Shown piece by piece: positions 42,301-46,123 of a stretch of DNA of 64,000 bases. Made by a program: the position numbers and the translations under genes. The notes beneath the pieces are model-generated. The model did not search any database. It saw only the letters and a program-made list of their open reading frames with translations, and was not told where the DNA came from. The stretch lies in contig JAZGUH010000276.1 in the NCBI GenBank assembly GCA_037893225.1, positions 1 through 64,000 on the forward strand. Reading direction: 5' to 3'. Position 1 is the first letter of the stretch. Every line of letters starts with the position of its first letter. The DNA is from Hippasteria phrygiana (lineage: Eukaryota; Echinodermata; Asteroidea; Valvatida; Goniasteridae).

Positions 42301-44438
42301 GCCCTTTACAGGCTTTCAAGTATTCCCACTTTTCCTAATCTTTCCTGATTTTGTTTTACCTTGCTCATACTTTTCCTATTTTCCTCTTAGACTTTTGTCC
42401 TGTTTTTTTCAATACCTACTATTCTACTTTTTGACCTGGGTCTGCTTGAAAGCCTGATAATAGACTATTGTGTTGCTTTATTTTAATTTTTTCTGAAAAT
42501 GAAACCAATTATTCCTCAATGTTGGACATGGATCTGTAACTCAGAAACCTGGAGAAATTCCATGAAAGAGAAGAAAATGAAGAGATGTTTGGATATAGAG
42601 GTGATAGAAAAAAACCCGGAATGATATTCCAGGGAAAACCATGGAATCAGGCAGGGACTGAAACTCAATCTCTGCATCAGCCCCTGGTGGGATTCGAACC
42701 TAAGTCACAGAGGAGAAAGGTGATGAAAGGAACTCCAAACCTGACTCCGTAAAACTGTCAAACATTGGCCTATAATGTGTATTCTCCATCACTTTTGTGT
42801 ACTTGCCTTAAGCCCCGTTCTCACTTGAACAATTGTTTGTACAACTGCGGTGCAACTAAAAAATCGTACAGCCGTGTGATTTCCGTACGAATTTCCCTGT
42901 TTCTTTCCCGCGCAGTCTCACTTGTACTCTCTTCAGACTCTTGTGCGACCTATCAGACTGCCGTGCGACTGCCGTGCGACCCCCATGCGACCAATGCGAA
43001 CTATGCGAACCGTGCGACAGCCGTATGGACATTTTCAACATTTGAAAAAACTCGCACGGGCATGCGACCCGTCCGAATTACACACGACACCCCTACAACC
43101 TGTGCGAATCATCAACAGACTGCCGTGCGACTCCCGTACGCCCTGTGCAATTTGGTAGTCGCACGGCATTCGCGTAGAAAATCGTTTAAGTGAGAACGGG
43201 GTATTAGGCACAGGATTTCACAGCGATCTTTTCTTTATTTGGTCACAGACGGTCTGAAGCCAGAGACTATACAACAACTTTCATCATCCGGTAAAAAGAA
43301 AGGGAAGAAAGGCAGTAAAACAGGTCAGTGTGTGCTTGTCACATGAAATAATCCGTGCTCAACAGTTGAGGGCACTGTTAGACCTAGCAACTAAAAGCAC
43401 AACATTTGCTTGGCATGAAATCTTCCTTTGTAAAAACAGGACTACCAACCAGATTGTTATGTGGTGTATATTGCTTGCAACTGGTATTCAGACGCTGTTT
43501 GCATTAACTTTAATAGCATGTAAATCACATGGAGTTTGGGCTGGTAAAGTATTTTTAAAGTGAGACTTTTGGTGACAAACACAATTTTTGAAGTGTTTGT
43601 TGAGAGAGTTGTGATGACTACTTTTGATGTCATACAGTGGTATAGTCAGCCATGTTTGCTTCAACTTTATGGACTCTTACTGTAGTACATGCAGCTCAGT
43701 CAGTATGCTTTTTATCTTCCAGCAAACTTGAATACTCGAACCTTGCCTTGCTCTATTCCAAATGCACTTGTTATTGACACGAAAACTAAGTGAACATTTG
43801 AGAGCTTTGTTTTTGAATATTTTTATACCATTGCTCACCTGATACAGTTGTGTTTGGAATAAGGTCAGTTTCGATCAGTTGTTCAAAATCGAAGAGATTT
43901 TTTAACTTTCAAAGTGAAAAAACTGGCAGAAGCGGGATTTGAACCTGCGACCTCCGGAATACCTGTGATGCGACATGGTACGGATCACTTCTGCTTATAG
44001 CAAAAAAACAACAGGTTACCAGCAAAATATTGCTTGTGATGACTGGTTCCCATCTGAATTTTGCTGAAGAAATTTTGCTTAGCAATACATGTATGTAGTC
44101 CTAATTACTGGTTGGCCTCCTGTGATAAAATGAGTTAATTCCCCACCTGCACAGAATGCCATAACATTTCAGTAGGCATAGGTCCAGTGAAATGATTTTG
44201 GTCTGGTAAATTTCATGTACATGTACTAGTGTTCCAGTGCAAAGCTTTTTGATTATTAAAACCTGTCATCTTTGTGACGGTTTCACTTTTTATCTTTTTG
44301 CATTCAGAAGACAGTGGAGATGCAGCCACGCCTACCGACGATGGAGGTGGAGCCTCCTCCAAGCATCAACCAATCAGAATCAGTCTACGATTCAAACGCT
44401 ACGTGTATGATACCAAGAAACGTATGATCCAGGCGTGA
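1084..44438 (+). CDS. EEFSEC: EEFSEC, selenocysteine-specific elongation factor (15 visible exons, 5' exon missing)
   Basis: This is the eukaryotic SelB-type GTPase that binds GTP and Sec-tRNA and, with the SECIS-binding protein, delivers selenocysteine at in-frame UGA codons in the cytoplasm. Joining exons 1084-1168, 7001-7120, 10522-10592, 11282-11380, 15173-15304, 22242-22382, 22962-23139, 23770-23838, 34950-35036, 35817-36026, 38720-38778, 38980-39051, 41666-41822, 43249-43323 and 44308-44438 gives about 560 codons colinear with the animal family (human about 596 aa). Visible motifs are RERGIT (switch I), DCPGH (G3), NKTD (G4) and VAAK (G5), then the beta-barrel stretch DHCFSIRGQGTIMTGT and the family-typical C-terminal domain IGRSLFKKETN ... 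FGQSGKFKI ... FKRYVYDTKKRMIQ. The P-loop exon (GHxDSGKT) was not found between 1 and 1083. Intron phases agree throughout. Oddities are two 1-nt deletions in the first visible exon and one AT-AC intron. No gene was found nested in its introns. Confidence 0.96.
1470..1621. mobile_element. TTAA-flanked MITE, family A copy 1 (minus orientation)
   Basis: Flanked by TTAA and starting TTAACCCTAACCCT; it reads as the reverse of the copy at 23157. Shared internal words are GCCAGACGCA, TTTGTCACATTGACTTGTG and the tract around CAGCACAGTGCATCTG. Other copies are at 3594, 23157 and 60489. Confidence 0.75.
1622..2876. other. EEFSEC intron, no gene; CpG-rich patch at 2500-2870
   Basis: No repeat family recognised. 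Bases 2640-2780 are conspicuously CpG/alternating purine-pyrimidine rich (GTGCGTGTGCGTATGCACGC). This gives open frames on both strands that I do not accept as genes. Confidence 0.4.
2877..3040. mobile_element. Palindromic MITE with near-perfect central hairpin
   Basis: The terminal repeats are GGGATAAAAATGTGATGACC (2877) and its inverse ending TTTTATCCC (3040). In the middle, arms at 2926-2952 and 2965-2990 are complementary over about 26 bases with one gap, around a 12-base GC-rich loop. It is capable of whole-element foldback. Confidence 0.75.
3382..3574. mobile_element. TTAA-type MITE, family B (degenerate copy)
   Basis: It shares with the copies at 21000, 57873, 59260 and 59811 the ordered words CTGTCTGGCTGTTAATAATG, CTTGTGCAG.CAAG.GTAAC, ACAATAGG, GATTGAGTGCA, CAGCCAGGTGGTCTTTTTT and GGCCATGGCC. 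The terminal TTAA sites are decayed. Confidence 0.6.
3594..3700. mobile_element. TTAA MITE family A, truncated copy
   Basis: It begins CCCTAACCCTCC and continues with TTTGGCTAGAA, CCTGCCAGA, TTTGTCACATTGACTTGTGT and GAAGCTGTCAG as in the copy at 23157, but the right terminus is missing. Confidence 0.65.
3786..3820 (+). repeat. G35 mononucleotide tract
   Basis: An uninterrupted run of 35 G inside a GGTGGTAGGTGGTGG context. It is a G-quadruplex and slippage candidate, so the true length may differ from the assembly. Confidence 0.95.
4114..4164 (+). repeat. C51 mononucleotide tract
   Basis: An uninterrupted run of 51 C, the longest in the window, about 290 bp from the G35 tract and opposite in strand sense. 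Confidence 0.95.
4515..4658. mobile_element. Foldback MITE, family L copy 1
   Basis: Long terminal repeats start AGGGCCTGTGGGTTTCACAC and end GTGTGAAACAAACAGGCC; both arms continue through CCGGATCGCGATCAGTGATC. A second copy is at 17741. Confidence 0.75.
5182..5683. mobile_element. MITE family H copy 1
   Basis: The termini AATGTAGTGTACATG and GTGTACACTACATT are inverted. The interior has TTTTCAGAAAT, GGATTTGGGGG, TTAGTA.TTTTATAGG, TCGTTCCACTGACCTGTT and AACGAGAGAAAAAC. It is related to copies at 24631 and 26521. A 22-bp unit (GCCGAGCGGAACGTCCAAGA) is duplicated at 5450-5500. Confidence 0.7.
5855..6375. mobile_element. Family N element interrupted by a SINE
   Basis: It begins ATGTGACCTG and matches the intact copy at 48273-48638 on both sides of the SINE: ACAGAAACAACA, TCAATTCGG-type and GGATTTTAACA on the left, CCACAACACATAATA and TTTTAGGAAATA on the right. 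The SINE occupies 6141-6257. Confidence 0.65.
6141..6257 (-). mobile_element. tRNA-derived SINE with 9-bp target-site duplication
   Basis: On the minus strand it reads GGGAGACCGCCAACATAGGG, a degenerate A box, then GGTTCGAGTCC (B box) and CTCCTGCCAG, ending CTTTGTTCACTTTGAAAA. It is bounded by a perfect direct repeat CAAAAGGTT at 6132-6140 and 6258-6266. It lacks the about 90 bp of 5' sequence found in the copies at 29745 and 30062, so it looks 5' truncated. Confidence 0.8.
6600..6910 (+). mobile_element. Candidate tRNA-like SINE
   Basis: It starts after a C-run with an A-box-like GGCTCAGTGGGAAGAGCA. It continues with a body containing GATCAGTGCACGTAAAGGTA, and ends in a TTATTATTATTA tail typical of SINE 3' ends. 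The B box is weak. Confidence 0.5.
7001..7120 (+). CDS. EEFSEC: EEFSEC exon, G3 motif
   Basis: It encodes FSSFSVDIPEHLAG, then LLITLVDCPGHASLIKTIIG. DCPGH is the G3 (switch II) motif of translational GTPases and binds the gamma-phosphate/magnesium side. The acceptor is CTGTCTGTAG and the donor GTATGA. The exon starts with 2 nt completing a Gly codon and ends with 1 nt of the next Gly codon. Confidence 0.96.
7121..8128. other. EEFSEC intron, nothing recognised
   Basis: AT-rich intronic sequence without a repeat signature or splice-flanked open frame I can support. Confidence 0.4.
8129..8362. mobile_element. hAT-like MITE, family K copy 1
   Basis: The ends are CACGGGTGAGATTTGTC and CCAATCTCCCCTG, flanked on both sides by GTTAAA. 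The internal words CCTGAGGTGTTGTCCTAAAG and GATCTGGGGTCCTCATGGAT recur inverted at 56472. Confidence 0.7.
8765..9195. mobile_element. MITE family I copy 1
   Basis: It shares the ordered words TTTGCAAACATCAAAAA, ACTGTAAGTAAATAGCAGTC, GCACCTGGTGTGCTGTCGTT, CGTTGGAAAT, AGTCTAGTTCCC, AAACAGGTCAGTGT and ACAGTATTTGCTAGCAC with copies at 28732, 32378, 34442 and 62076. Confidence 0.7.
9196..10314. other. EEFSEC intron, nothing recognised apart from a G14 run
   Basis: No gene or repeat family seen. A G14 run lies at 10136-10149. Confidence 0.4.
10315..10362 (+). repeat. G30 tract plus flanking G-runs
   Basis: 30 consecutive G at 10315-10344, then TGGTT and a further G-run to about 10362. It lies about 160 bp upstream of an EEFSEC exon. 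Confidence 0.95.
10522..10592 (+). CDS. EEFSEC: EEFSEC exon, GTPase core
   Basis: It encodes AQIIDLMMLVIDVTKGMQTQ followed by SAE, which is nearly invariant in animal EEFSEC. The acceptor is ATTCCTAG and the donor GTAAGC. Two leading bases finish the Gly codon of the preceding exon, and the exon ends in phase 0. A 14-G run sits about 90 bp downstream. Confidence 0.96.
11152..11224. mobile_element. Short (about 70 bp) MITE-like inverted repeat
   Basis: The ends AAAACCCTAACTCCCTAGGG and CTGTTAGGGTTTT are inverted. The AACCCTAACTCCCTA end is shared with the right end of the longer element at 53856-54316. Confidence 0.5.
11282..11380 (+). CDS. EEFSEC: EEFSEC exon, G4 motif
   Basis: It encodes CLVIGEITCSKMVVVLNKTD then LLPAQKRSQMVEK. 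NKTD is the guanine-specificity G4 motif. The acceptor is TTTTCCTCAG. The donor GTTCGG departs from the usual GTRAGT but the boundary is fixed by reading frame and by the next exon. Phase 0 at both ends. Confidence 0.95.
12316..12361 (+). repeat. C46 mononucleotide tract
   Basis: 46 consecutive C inside an EEFSEC intron. Confidence 0.95.
12420..12500 (+). mobile_element. Candidate tRNA-like SINE fragment
   Basis: It reads GTGGTGGTTCTTTCGTCGCC, then CCACCTCTGGTGA and a perfect-looking B box GGTTCGATTCCCG, ending in GATGCAC. No canonical cloverleaf is evident, so it is called as SINE rather than tRNA gene. Confidence 0.5.
12510..15172. other. EEFSEC intron, nothing recognised
   Basis: About 2.6 kb with no repeat family match and no gene. 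An (AAAAC)n microsatellite lies near 13447-13470. Confidence 0.4.
15173..15304 (+). CDS. EEFSEC: EEFSEC exon, G5 region
   Basis: It encodes MTKRMLKTLENTKF, then PVIPVAAKPGGPESPETEA and HGVDALIE. VAAK occupies the G5 position. The PGGPE.PETEA block is diagnostic for eukaryotic EEFSEC. The ATG at the exon start is internal, not an initiator: the preceding AG is an acceptor in a T-rich tract and the donor is GTAAGG. Phase 0 at both ends. Confidence 0.96.
15366..15751. mobile_element. MITE-like inverted-repeat element
   Basis: The ends ATACCAGAGCTGCCAACC and GGTTGGAAGCTCTGCTATA are inverted over about 18 bases. The interior has AGATTTTCTG/ACAGAAATTC words in both orientations. It starts 60 bp after an EEFSEC donor. 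Confidence 0.6.
16030..16553 (+). repeat. 11-bp minisatellite (TATTGTCCTCC)n, about 47 units
   Basis: The unit TATTGTCCTCC is nearly perfect from about 16263 to 16515 and degenerate to the left. Because 11 is not a multiple of 3 and no frame has a stop, all three plus-strand frames are open with a SYCPPIVLLLS-type repeat. This is not a gene. Confidence 0.95.
16975..17460 (+). repeat. 131/134-bp tandem repeat, about 3.6 copies
   Basis: The marker word GGTTTATAGCTTCA recurs at 17091, 17222 and 17356, giving periods of 131 and 134. The 3-bp difference is AACTCAAACAC against AACTCAACAAACAC. Each unit has a (CAAA)-rich part and the unique part ATTAGGTACGTTAGGGATTG. Confidence 0.92.
17478..17617. 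mobile_element. TTAA-flanked MITE, family G copy 1
   Basis: TTAATTAACCCTCC and GGAGGGTTAATTAA bound about 140 bp with the internal words CCTATCAAAACCTT and TTTGATAGGTTATGATAG. An inverted-orientation copy is at 55522. Confidence 0.75.
17741..17904. mobile_element. Foldback MITE, family L copy 2
   Basis: The ends are AGGGCCTGTTTGTTTCAC and GTGAAACAAACGGGCC. The subterminal GATCTCGATCAGTGATC is duplicated on the left arm and mirrored by GGATCACTGATTGAGATC on the right. Confidence 0.75.
18100..19202. mobile_element. 1.1-kb TIR element with GAAT/ATTC-reiterating interior
   Basis: The termini TGCTAGGTTCACACATTCCC and GGGAATGTGTGAACCTAGCA are perfect 20-bp inverted repeats flanked by TAA, a 3-bp site of the kind used by PIF/Harbinger elements. 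The left third is packed with CGAAT/AGAAT, the middle (18650-18920) with ATTCG/ATTCT, then GAAT again. A unit with AATTTAATAAGAACAAAGAC is tandemly duplicated at 18394-18540. A hairpin CCGACAATTTT/AAAATTGTCGG sits at 19032-19066. It has no coding capacity. Confidence 0.85.
19203..20121. other. EEFSEC intron, nothing recognised
   Basis: Mixed-composition intron sequence with no repeat family match or supportable reading frame. Confidence 0.4.
20122..20364. mobile_element. hAT-like MITE, family K copy 2
   Basis: It starts CAGGGGTGAGATTT and ends AATCTTGCCCCTG. The interior (GACTTCAGGATTTTGG, AAACCTAAAACGGTCTTCTT, GCAGTTTTCTTGTGCATTTT) matches the copy at 53339. Confidence 0.7.
21000..21280. 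mobile_element. TTAA-flanked MITE, family B copy 2
   Basis: TTAACCCCTTGTGTCTGGCT to AAATTTAAGAGGTTAA, with TTAA at both ends. Internal words are GGTGCTGGTATGCCAAGAAC, TGTGCAGCCAAGCATAA and CTAGGTGGTCTTTTTTTC. It is a long variant carrying CATCTATTCATTACACTCCC. Confidence 0.75.
21648..21668 (+). repeat. G21 mononucleotide tract
   Basis: 21 consecutive G following TGTGTGT. Confidence 0.95.
21890..21985. repeat. Dispersed repeat, family Q
   Basis: It contains CTGCCCACTGGTCT and ACTGGACTCGGTCCACTGGT; both recur in inverted orientation at 62521-62585 (CAGTGGACCGAGTCCAGT, GACCAGTGGGCAGTC). Confidence 0.55.
22242..22382 (+). CDS. EEFSEC: EEFSEC exon, start of beta-barrel domain II
   Basis: It encodes ELKRQVYLPRRDATGPLLYA, then VDHCFSIRGQGTIMTGTMLS and GRVAVND. 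The SI.GQGT.MTGT block is the hallmark of domain II in SelB/EF-Tu-type factors. The acceptor is TTCTGTCAG and the donor GTAAGG; 47 codons, phase 0 at both ends. Confidence 0.97.
22962..23139 (+). CDS. EEFSEC: EEFSEC exon, domain II/III
   Basis: It encodes NVEIPALKITRKVKSMQMF, then QGDRVGVCVTQFDPKQLERG and LVCTPSTLPTVL. VKSMQMF and VTQFDPK.LERGLVC match the family closely. The donor GTGAGG lies only 17 bp upstream of a TTAA-flanked MITE (23157). The exon ends in phase 1. Confidence 0.97.
23157..23299. mobile_element. TTAA MITE family A copy 3, 17 bp from a splice donor
   Basis: TTAACCCTAACCCTCCGGGG on the left; GTGCTGCGTCTGGCAGGATTA on the right mirrors the CCTGCCAGACGCA near the left end. 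It is the best-preserved copy of family A. The left TTAA begins 17 bp after the EEFSEC exon boundary at 23139. Confidence 0.75.
23770..23838 (+). CDS. EEFSEC: EEFSEC exon, domain III
   Basis: It encodes AGIISVQKIQYYKGTCSTKS then KFH, corresponding to the family segment around ISVEKIPYFRG. The acceptor is TCTCCCTAG and the donor GTAAGT. It is followed by the largest intron of the gene, about 11.1 kb. Confidence 0.94.
24631..24960. mobile_element. MITE family H copy 2 with internal palindrome
   Basis: It matches the copies at 5182 and 26521 from GTGTACATGATTGGTCATTG onward. At 24788-24898 it contains an inverted pair, AAGTCAAGGCACGCGTGGCT and GGGTAGCCACACACGCCTTG, which looks like a second element inside the first. 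The right end is truncated. Confidence 0.7.
25931..26110. mobile_element. MITE-like element rich in GAGTCC/CAAGTCC
   Basis: The left end TAGTCGAGTCCATTGCAAGT and the right end ACTTGCAGGGACTCGACT are inverted; the interior repeats CAAGTCC/GGACTTG several times. A related word pattern occurs at 58075-58225. Confidence 0.55.
26521..27010. mobile_element. MITE family H copy 3 with CpG-rich internal palindrome
   Basis: AATGTAGTGTACATGATTGG on the left and CTAATCGTGTACACTACC on the right. A nested palindrome at 26687-26802 pairs AGCCTTTAGTCAAGCCGCGC with GCGCGCCTTGACTAAAGGCT. The right half carries family I words (GACAGCACACCTGGTGCCAT, TACAGTCTAGTAAGGTATTT), so H and I are related or recombined. 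Confidence 0.7.
27011..28731. other. EEFSEC intron, nothing recognised
   Basis: About 1.7 kb of AT-rich intron; no repeat family or gene identified. Confidence 0.4.
28732..29156. mobile_element. MITE family I copy 2
   Basis: AAAGGTAGAATACAAC at the left, then AGTAAATAGCAGTCTCAAGC, GGCACCTGGTGTGCTGTCGT, AACAGGTCAGTGTTACAGTA and CCCCCAAATCCAATTATTTC as in the other copies. Confidence 0.7.
29745..29935 (+). mobile_element. tRNA-derived SINE (long form)
   Basis: The leader GTGATCCCTGGCAATACGCC and GGGTTTATGACTTCTCACAA precedes the A-box-like TCAGTTGGTAGATCGC, the B box GGTTCGAATCCCG and CTCCTGCCAATTTTCTTTG. It shares the leader with the copy 300 bp downstream. Confidence 0.75.
30062..30215 (+). 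mobile_element. tRNA-derived SINE (3' truncated)
   Basis: Leader GTGATCCTTGGCTGTACGCC, then GATAGCTCGGTTGGTAGAGC (A box), after which the sequence departs at TATTCCGGAGTTATTG before the B box. Confidence 0.65.
30216..32228. other. EEFSEC intron; (CAAA)n microsatellite, otherwise nothing recognised
   Basis: A CAAA microsatellite lies at about 30531-30565. The words TGGGCAACCT recur at 31310 and 31937, but no element boundaries are clear. No gene was supported. Confidence 0.4.
32229..32887. mobile_element. Family P element interrupted by a family I MITE
   Basis: The ends TTGGACGTGATTTTCTATTC and GAATAGAATATCACATCCAA are inverted. The interior repeats AAAATCACACC/GGTGTGATTTT words. Bases 32378-32784 are a family I insertion. 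A solo relative is at 49982-50182. Confidence 0.7.
32378..32784. mobile_element. MITE family I copy 3 (nested)
   Basis: It runs from TATACACCTTTTGCTTTTGC to GGTGCATACTACCTTTAAA. It contains GTGCTAGCAAATACTGTAAC, AGTCTAGTTCCCTGACC and CGACAATCGTTGGAAAACGA and sits inside the family P element. Confidence 0.75.
32931..32950 (+). repeat. C20 tract
   Basis: 20 consecutive C immediately after a family P element. Confidence 0.95.
33085..33370 (+). mobile_element. Candidate tRNA-like SINE with TAATAATAATT tail
   Basis: It has A-box-like TGTTGTCTCATGAGTGTGC and B-box-like GCTGGTTCAATAC. Next comes the shared tail word GTGTCCTTAAGCAAGAC, then AGTAAATGGGTA, and a simple TAATAATAATT end. The tail word recurs at 39175-39665 and near 20730. 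Confidence 0.55.
34442..34890. mobile_element. MITE family I copy 4
   Basis: ACTTGTAGTATACAACATTTGC to GTTGTATATTCCCTTTAA. The interior has TAGCAAATACTGTAACACTG, CATCGCTGGAAATTGATAC and TTGAAAATGGCAGCACACCA. It ends 60 bp before an EEFSEC exon. Confidence 0.7.
34950..35036 (+). CDS. EEFSEC: EEFSEC exon, domain III (GHETVMGR)
   Basis: It encodes VTMGHETVMGRVFFFGLAP then NHPVTRPSDQ. GHETVMGR is a strongly conserved EEFSEC motif that closes the gap between KSKFH (exon at 23770) and FSFEEEY (exon at 35817). The acceptor is TGATTGGCAG and the donor GTAAAA, with 2 nt in and 1 nt out. Confidence 0.93.
35817..36026 (+). CDS. EEFSEC: EEFSEC exon ending at the AT-AC donor
   Basis: It encodes EFSFEEEYIYQDELL, a low-conservation linker rich in S/T/Q, then QQWALIEFEKPVTCPARCLV and IGSKLDTDI plus the first base of a His codon. 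The acceptor is ACTTTAG. No GT donor fits: the exon must end at 36026 for the frame to join SNTCRLAFHG, and the intron begins ATATCCTTTT, the U12 AT-AC donor consensus. Confidence 0.95.
37888..37936 (+). repeat. GATTTAAATC cluster
   Basis: Four near-perfect copies of the palindromic decamer GATTTAAATC within 49 bp, 12-14 bp apart, inside the U12 intron. Confidence 0.8.
38272..38430 (+). repeat. 18-bp C-rich minisatellite and C/T-rich tail
   Basis: Five copies of GACCCTCCCCCCCGCCCC followed by imperfect CCCTTCTCC words. It explains the Gly-rich open frames on the minus strand. Confidence 0.9.
38720..38778 (+). CDS. EEFSEC: EEFSEC exon after the AT-AC intron
   Basis: It encodes SNTCRLAFHGHLHHHITDK; NTCRLAFHG is highly conserved in the family. 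The first two bases finish the His codon begun at 36026. The donor is GTAACA. This exon would be missed by GT-AG-only gene finders. Confidence 0.93.
38980..39051 (+). CDS. EEFSEC: EEFSEC exon, domain IV start
   Basis: It encodes NYNETVLPQLKIFKNKSREG then FVDR, aligning with the family segment LPRLKVYKLKHKHGLVER. The acceptor is TGTTTTTAG and the donor GTAAGT; 24 codons, phase 0. It is separated from the preceding exon by only about 200 bp, which include a G12 tract. Confidence 0.92.
39175..39665 (+). repeat. Four reiterated SINE-tail units, one interrupted
   Basis: The word GTCCTTGAGCAAGACACTTT and the following ...GGAGTAAATGGGTACCCA occur at about 39181, 39256, 39513 and 39597 with drift. 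A separate about 170-bp element (39312-39482) lies between units. After the array comes TAATAATAATAATAAT and GCTTATAAAGCGCTTTATAC, a tail common in dispersed animal repeats. Confidence 0.65.
39312..39482. mobile_element. Small element also found nested at 60607-60809
   Basis: CAGTTGTACTTTCCCAATAC to TTCAGAACCTGTAC matches the inverse of 60607-60809 throughout (AATGCTTTGTGTTTCCTATT, CAACCCCATAGACTAAGCA, AAGGTTTCTTTGTATTT). Two independent locations define its ends. Confidence 0.7.
39790..41665. other. EEFSEC intron, repeat-free; possible conserved non-coding DNA at 40280-40840
   Basis: No repeat family seen. 40280-40840 has balanced base composition and a 102-codon open frame without homology I recognise; I do not call it a gene. 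Confidence 0.35.
41666..41822 (+). CDS. EEFSEC: EEFSEC exon, domain IV core
   Basis: It encodes LTDEYTIIGRSLFKKETNLQ, then VFVGLKVDLSTGEEGVIEGG and FGQSGKFKIRIP. IGRSLFKKETN and GQSGKFKI are the strongest C-terminal signatures of EEFSEC. The acceptor is TGCTAAAG, the donor GTAGGT, and the exon leaves 1 nt for the next. Confidence 0.97.
41823..42810. other. EEFSEC intron, nothing recognised
   Basis: T-rich intron sequence, no gene or repeat family seen. Confidence 0.4.
42811..43203. mobile_element. TIR element with TGCGAC-reiterating interior
   Basis: The ends AGCCCCGTTCTCACTTGAAC and TTTAAGTGAGAACGGGGTA are inverted and flanked by TTA on both sides (42808-42810, 43204-43206), a PIF/Harbinger-type site. 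The interior carries about 20 degenerate copies of GTGCGAC/ATGCGAA, some inverted. It ends 45 bp before an EEFSEC exon. Confidence 0.85.
43249..43323 (+). CDS. EEFSEC: EEFSEC exon, Lys/Gly-rich linker
   Basis: It encodes DGLKPETIQQLSSSGKKKG then KKGSKT. The first half aligns with the family GLSPESKK segment; the basic linker is poorly conserved, as in other animals. The acceptor is TTGGTCACAG and the donor GTCAGT. It lies 45 bp downstream of a TTA-flanked inverted-repeat element. Confidence 0.88.
43905..43970 (-). mobile_element. tRNA-derived SINE fragment
   Basis: The minus strand reads TATTCCGGAGGTCGCAGGTT (B box GGTTCAAATCCCG), TTCTGCCAG, then TTTCACTTTGAAA. The A-box half has been lost. 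Confidence 0.7.
44308..44438 (+). CDS. EEFSEC: EEFSEC terminal exon with stop
   Basis: It encodes EDSGDAATPTDDGGGASSKH, then QPIRISLRFKRYVYDTKKRM and IQA, followed by TGA at 44436-44438. The final FKRYV.DT.KRM.Q matches the family C-terminus, so this is the true end. The acceptor is TGCATTCAG. No AATAAA is seen close downstream; the first clear one is near 45746, followed by a GT-rich stretch, and would imply a 1.3 kb 3' UTR. Confidence 0.95.
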
Positions 44439-45047
44439 CATTGGTTTTACGAGGAATCACAAATATTCTTTTGCTTAAATCACAGTGCCATGAAATCAGG
44501 CCCTTGGTGCTAGTAGAGTCACTGGCTCATTTTTCCTGTCTGAGTTCATATTCTTTGCTCACACCGAAAATTGATGTTCAAAAGATTTTAATGTAACTTG
44601 GGGGGTAGGTTTCACCAGGGATTTGAAAAAGTGTGAAAGGACTTCATCAAATGCATTCGTCCCATCATCCATATCATGACAAGGACGCTGTTATCACATC
44701 TGCATCAGTAACTGCGGAAGATATCACATGTAGCTCTAGGCATTTCTTTGTCTAGGGCATTGACAGCCTTCAGATCATATCAACAAGTTTATCCAGGAGT
44801 TTGTGTTACGAAGCGCTGTTCTGATAATGATTTTCTTAAGATTATGGGTAACATCTGAAATCTGAGCCTTCACAAAGAGTCGAGAATATTTTCTGACCAA
44901 TTTATATTTTGGCAAATTCAGTACCATTAGCCAATTAGCATTGTCTGTCTTACGAGTTATACATTGCCGTCTGTGCGTGTCACTCAAACACTCTCGCCAT
45001 TGCATTTTGGCTGAGAACAATTTCAACATGTACAGGGTGTCAAAAAA
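44439..45047. other. EEFSEC 3' flank / probable 3' UTR
   Basis: No repeats seen directly downstream of the stop. No AATAAA is present here. I looked for a gene on either strand and found none. Confidence 0.4.
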
Positions 45048-45726
45048 AGGTATACCATGTTAAATCAAACTGATGTCACCAAATTAGTATCATTATGTAG
45101 CCTTAAGTCTTCTCTTCGAAATGGTAGGTCACTCTCCCAGATCAGGTCACTAATTACTGAGCATGAGGTGTCTTTGCAAAACCAGTAAAAAATGTCCGTG
45201 TCCAAGTTTATGTAGGACTGATGAGTGATGCCGAGTGGAGTGTGTGTTCACTCATATTGATCACCAGTCAACATCACTCAATCTTACACAAACTTGGACA
45301 CGGACACTGGCAGTTTTTTACTAGTTTTGCATAGACACCTCATGTTCAGTATTAAATCCGTGATCTGATCTGGGTGAGTGACCTCGTACCATTTTAACCC
45401 CTTACATACGGATGACGCCAAATGGCGCAAAAAGCAGTGGCACCAGGCCGGATGACGCCATTTGCCGCTATTTGTGCAGTTTCAATCCAGTGTTGGATTA
45501 TTGTGTATGTTACGCTTGACTGCAGAAGCACATTGTGGCCGTTTCGCTAGACTGCATGCACAGGCCACCCCGGCGCCTCACTACGATAACCGTACTCAAG
45601 GGGTTAAAGAGAACGTCCTATAAGTTACATGATACTAATGATACTAATTTTCTGACATCAGTTTAATATAGGATATACATCGAGTTCAATTTCAATATCC
45701 TTTTCTTTGACTCACCATGGTATGTT
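45048..45726. mobile_element. Foldback element F, interrupted by a TTAA MITE
   Basis: The left arm (GGTATACCATG, AAACTGATGTCACCAAATTA, AGTATCAT) is inverted on the right (ATGATACTAAT, TCTGACATCAGTTTAATATA, CCATGGTATG). An inner pair, GTCCGTGTCCAAGTTTATG and CACAAACTTGGACACGGACA, surrounds the centre. A family C MITE (45394-45607) splits the right arm. Confidence 0.7.
45394..45607. mobile_element. TTAA-flanked MITE, family C copy 1 (nested)
   Basis: TTAACCCCTTACATACGGAT to ACTCAAGGGGTTAA, with TTAA at both ends. The interior has GATGACGCCA, CACCAGGCCGGATGACGCCA and GCAGTTTCAATCCA. Confidence 0.85.
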
Positions 45727-46123
45727 TAAACAGCCCCATCTGGTAATAAACAAAGGTTTAAAACAAGCTTGTGTGTGGTCTAGTCAAATTTTCCTGAGCT
45801 TTTATGAATGAGGATTAATGCTCACATTGCTTGCATGGTTTTGAACGACACTTTTGAATTTTGTTGAGATAGTTTGATCACTAAATTTGAAAAAGCGTGC
45901 CCAAAAGTAAAATGTTTATTTATTATTTTTTAATTTGCTCAACATTTTTATTCACTTTGTTCCAGTTAATTATTACGTTTTAAAAATTCTTAGGTCACGA
46001 GGCTGTGATTTAAAGAGTTGCTTATCAAGAGGCCAACAAGACTACTTTTTAAAATTGTTATAAATGCCGACCATGTCCAGTTTATTAAAATGCCTCATGA
46101 TTGTCGGAAATCCATTGTAAACA
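45727..46123. other. Intergenic; candidate distal EEFSEC poly(A) signal
   Basis: AATAAA at about 45746 is followed 20 nt later by GCTTGTGTGTGGTC, a GT-rich element. Nothing else recognised. Confidence 0.35.
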
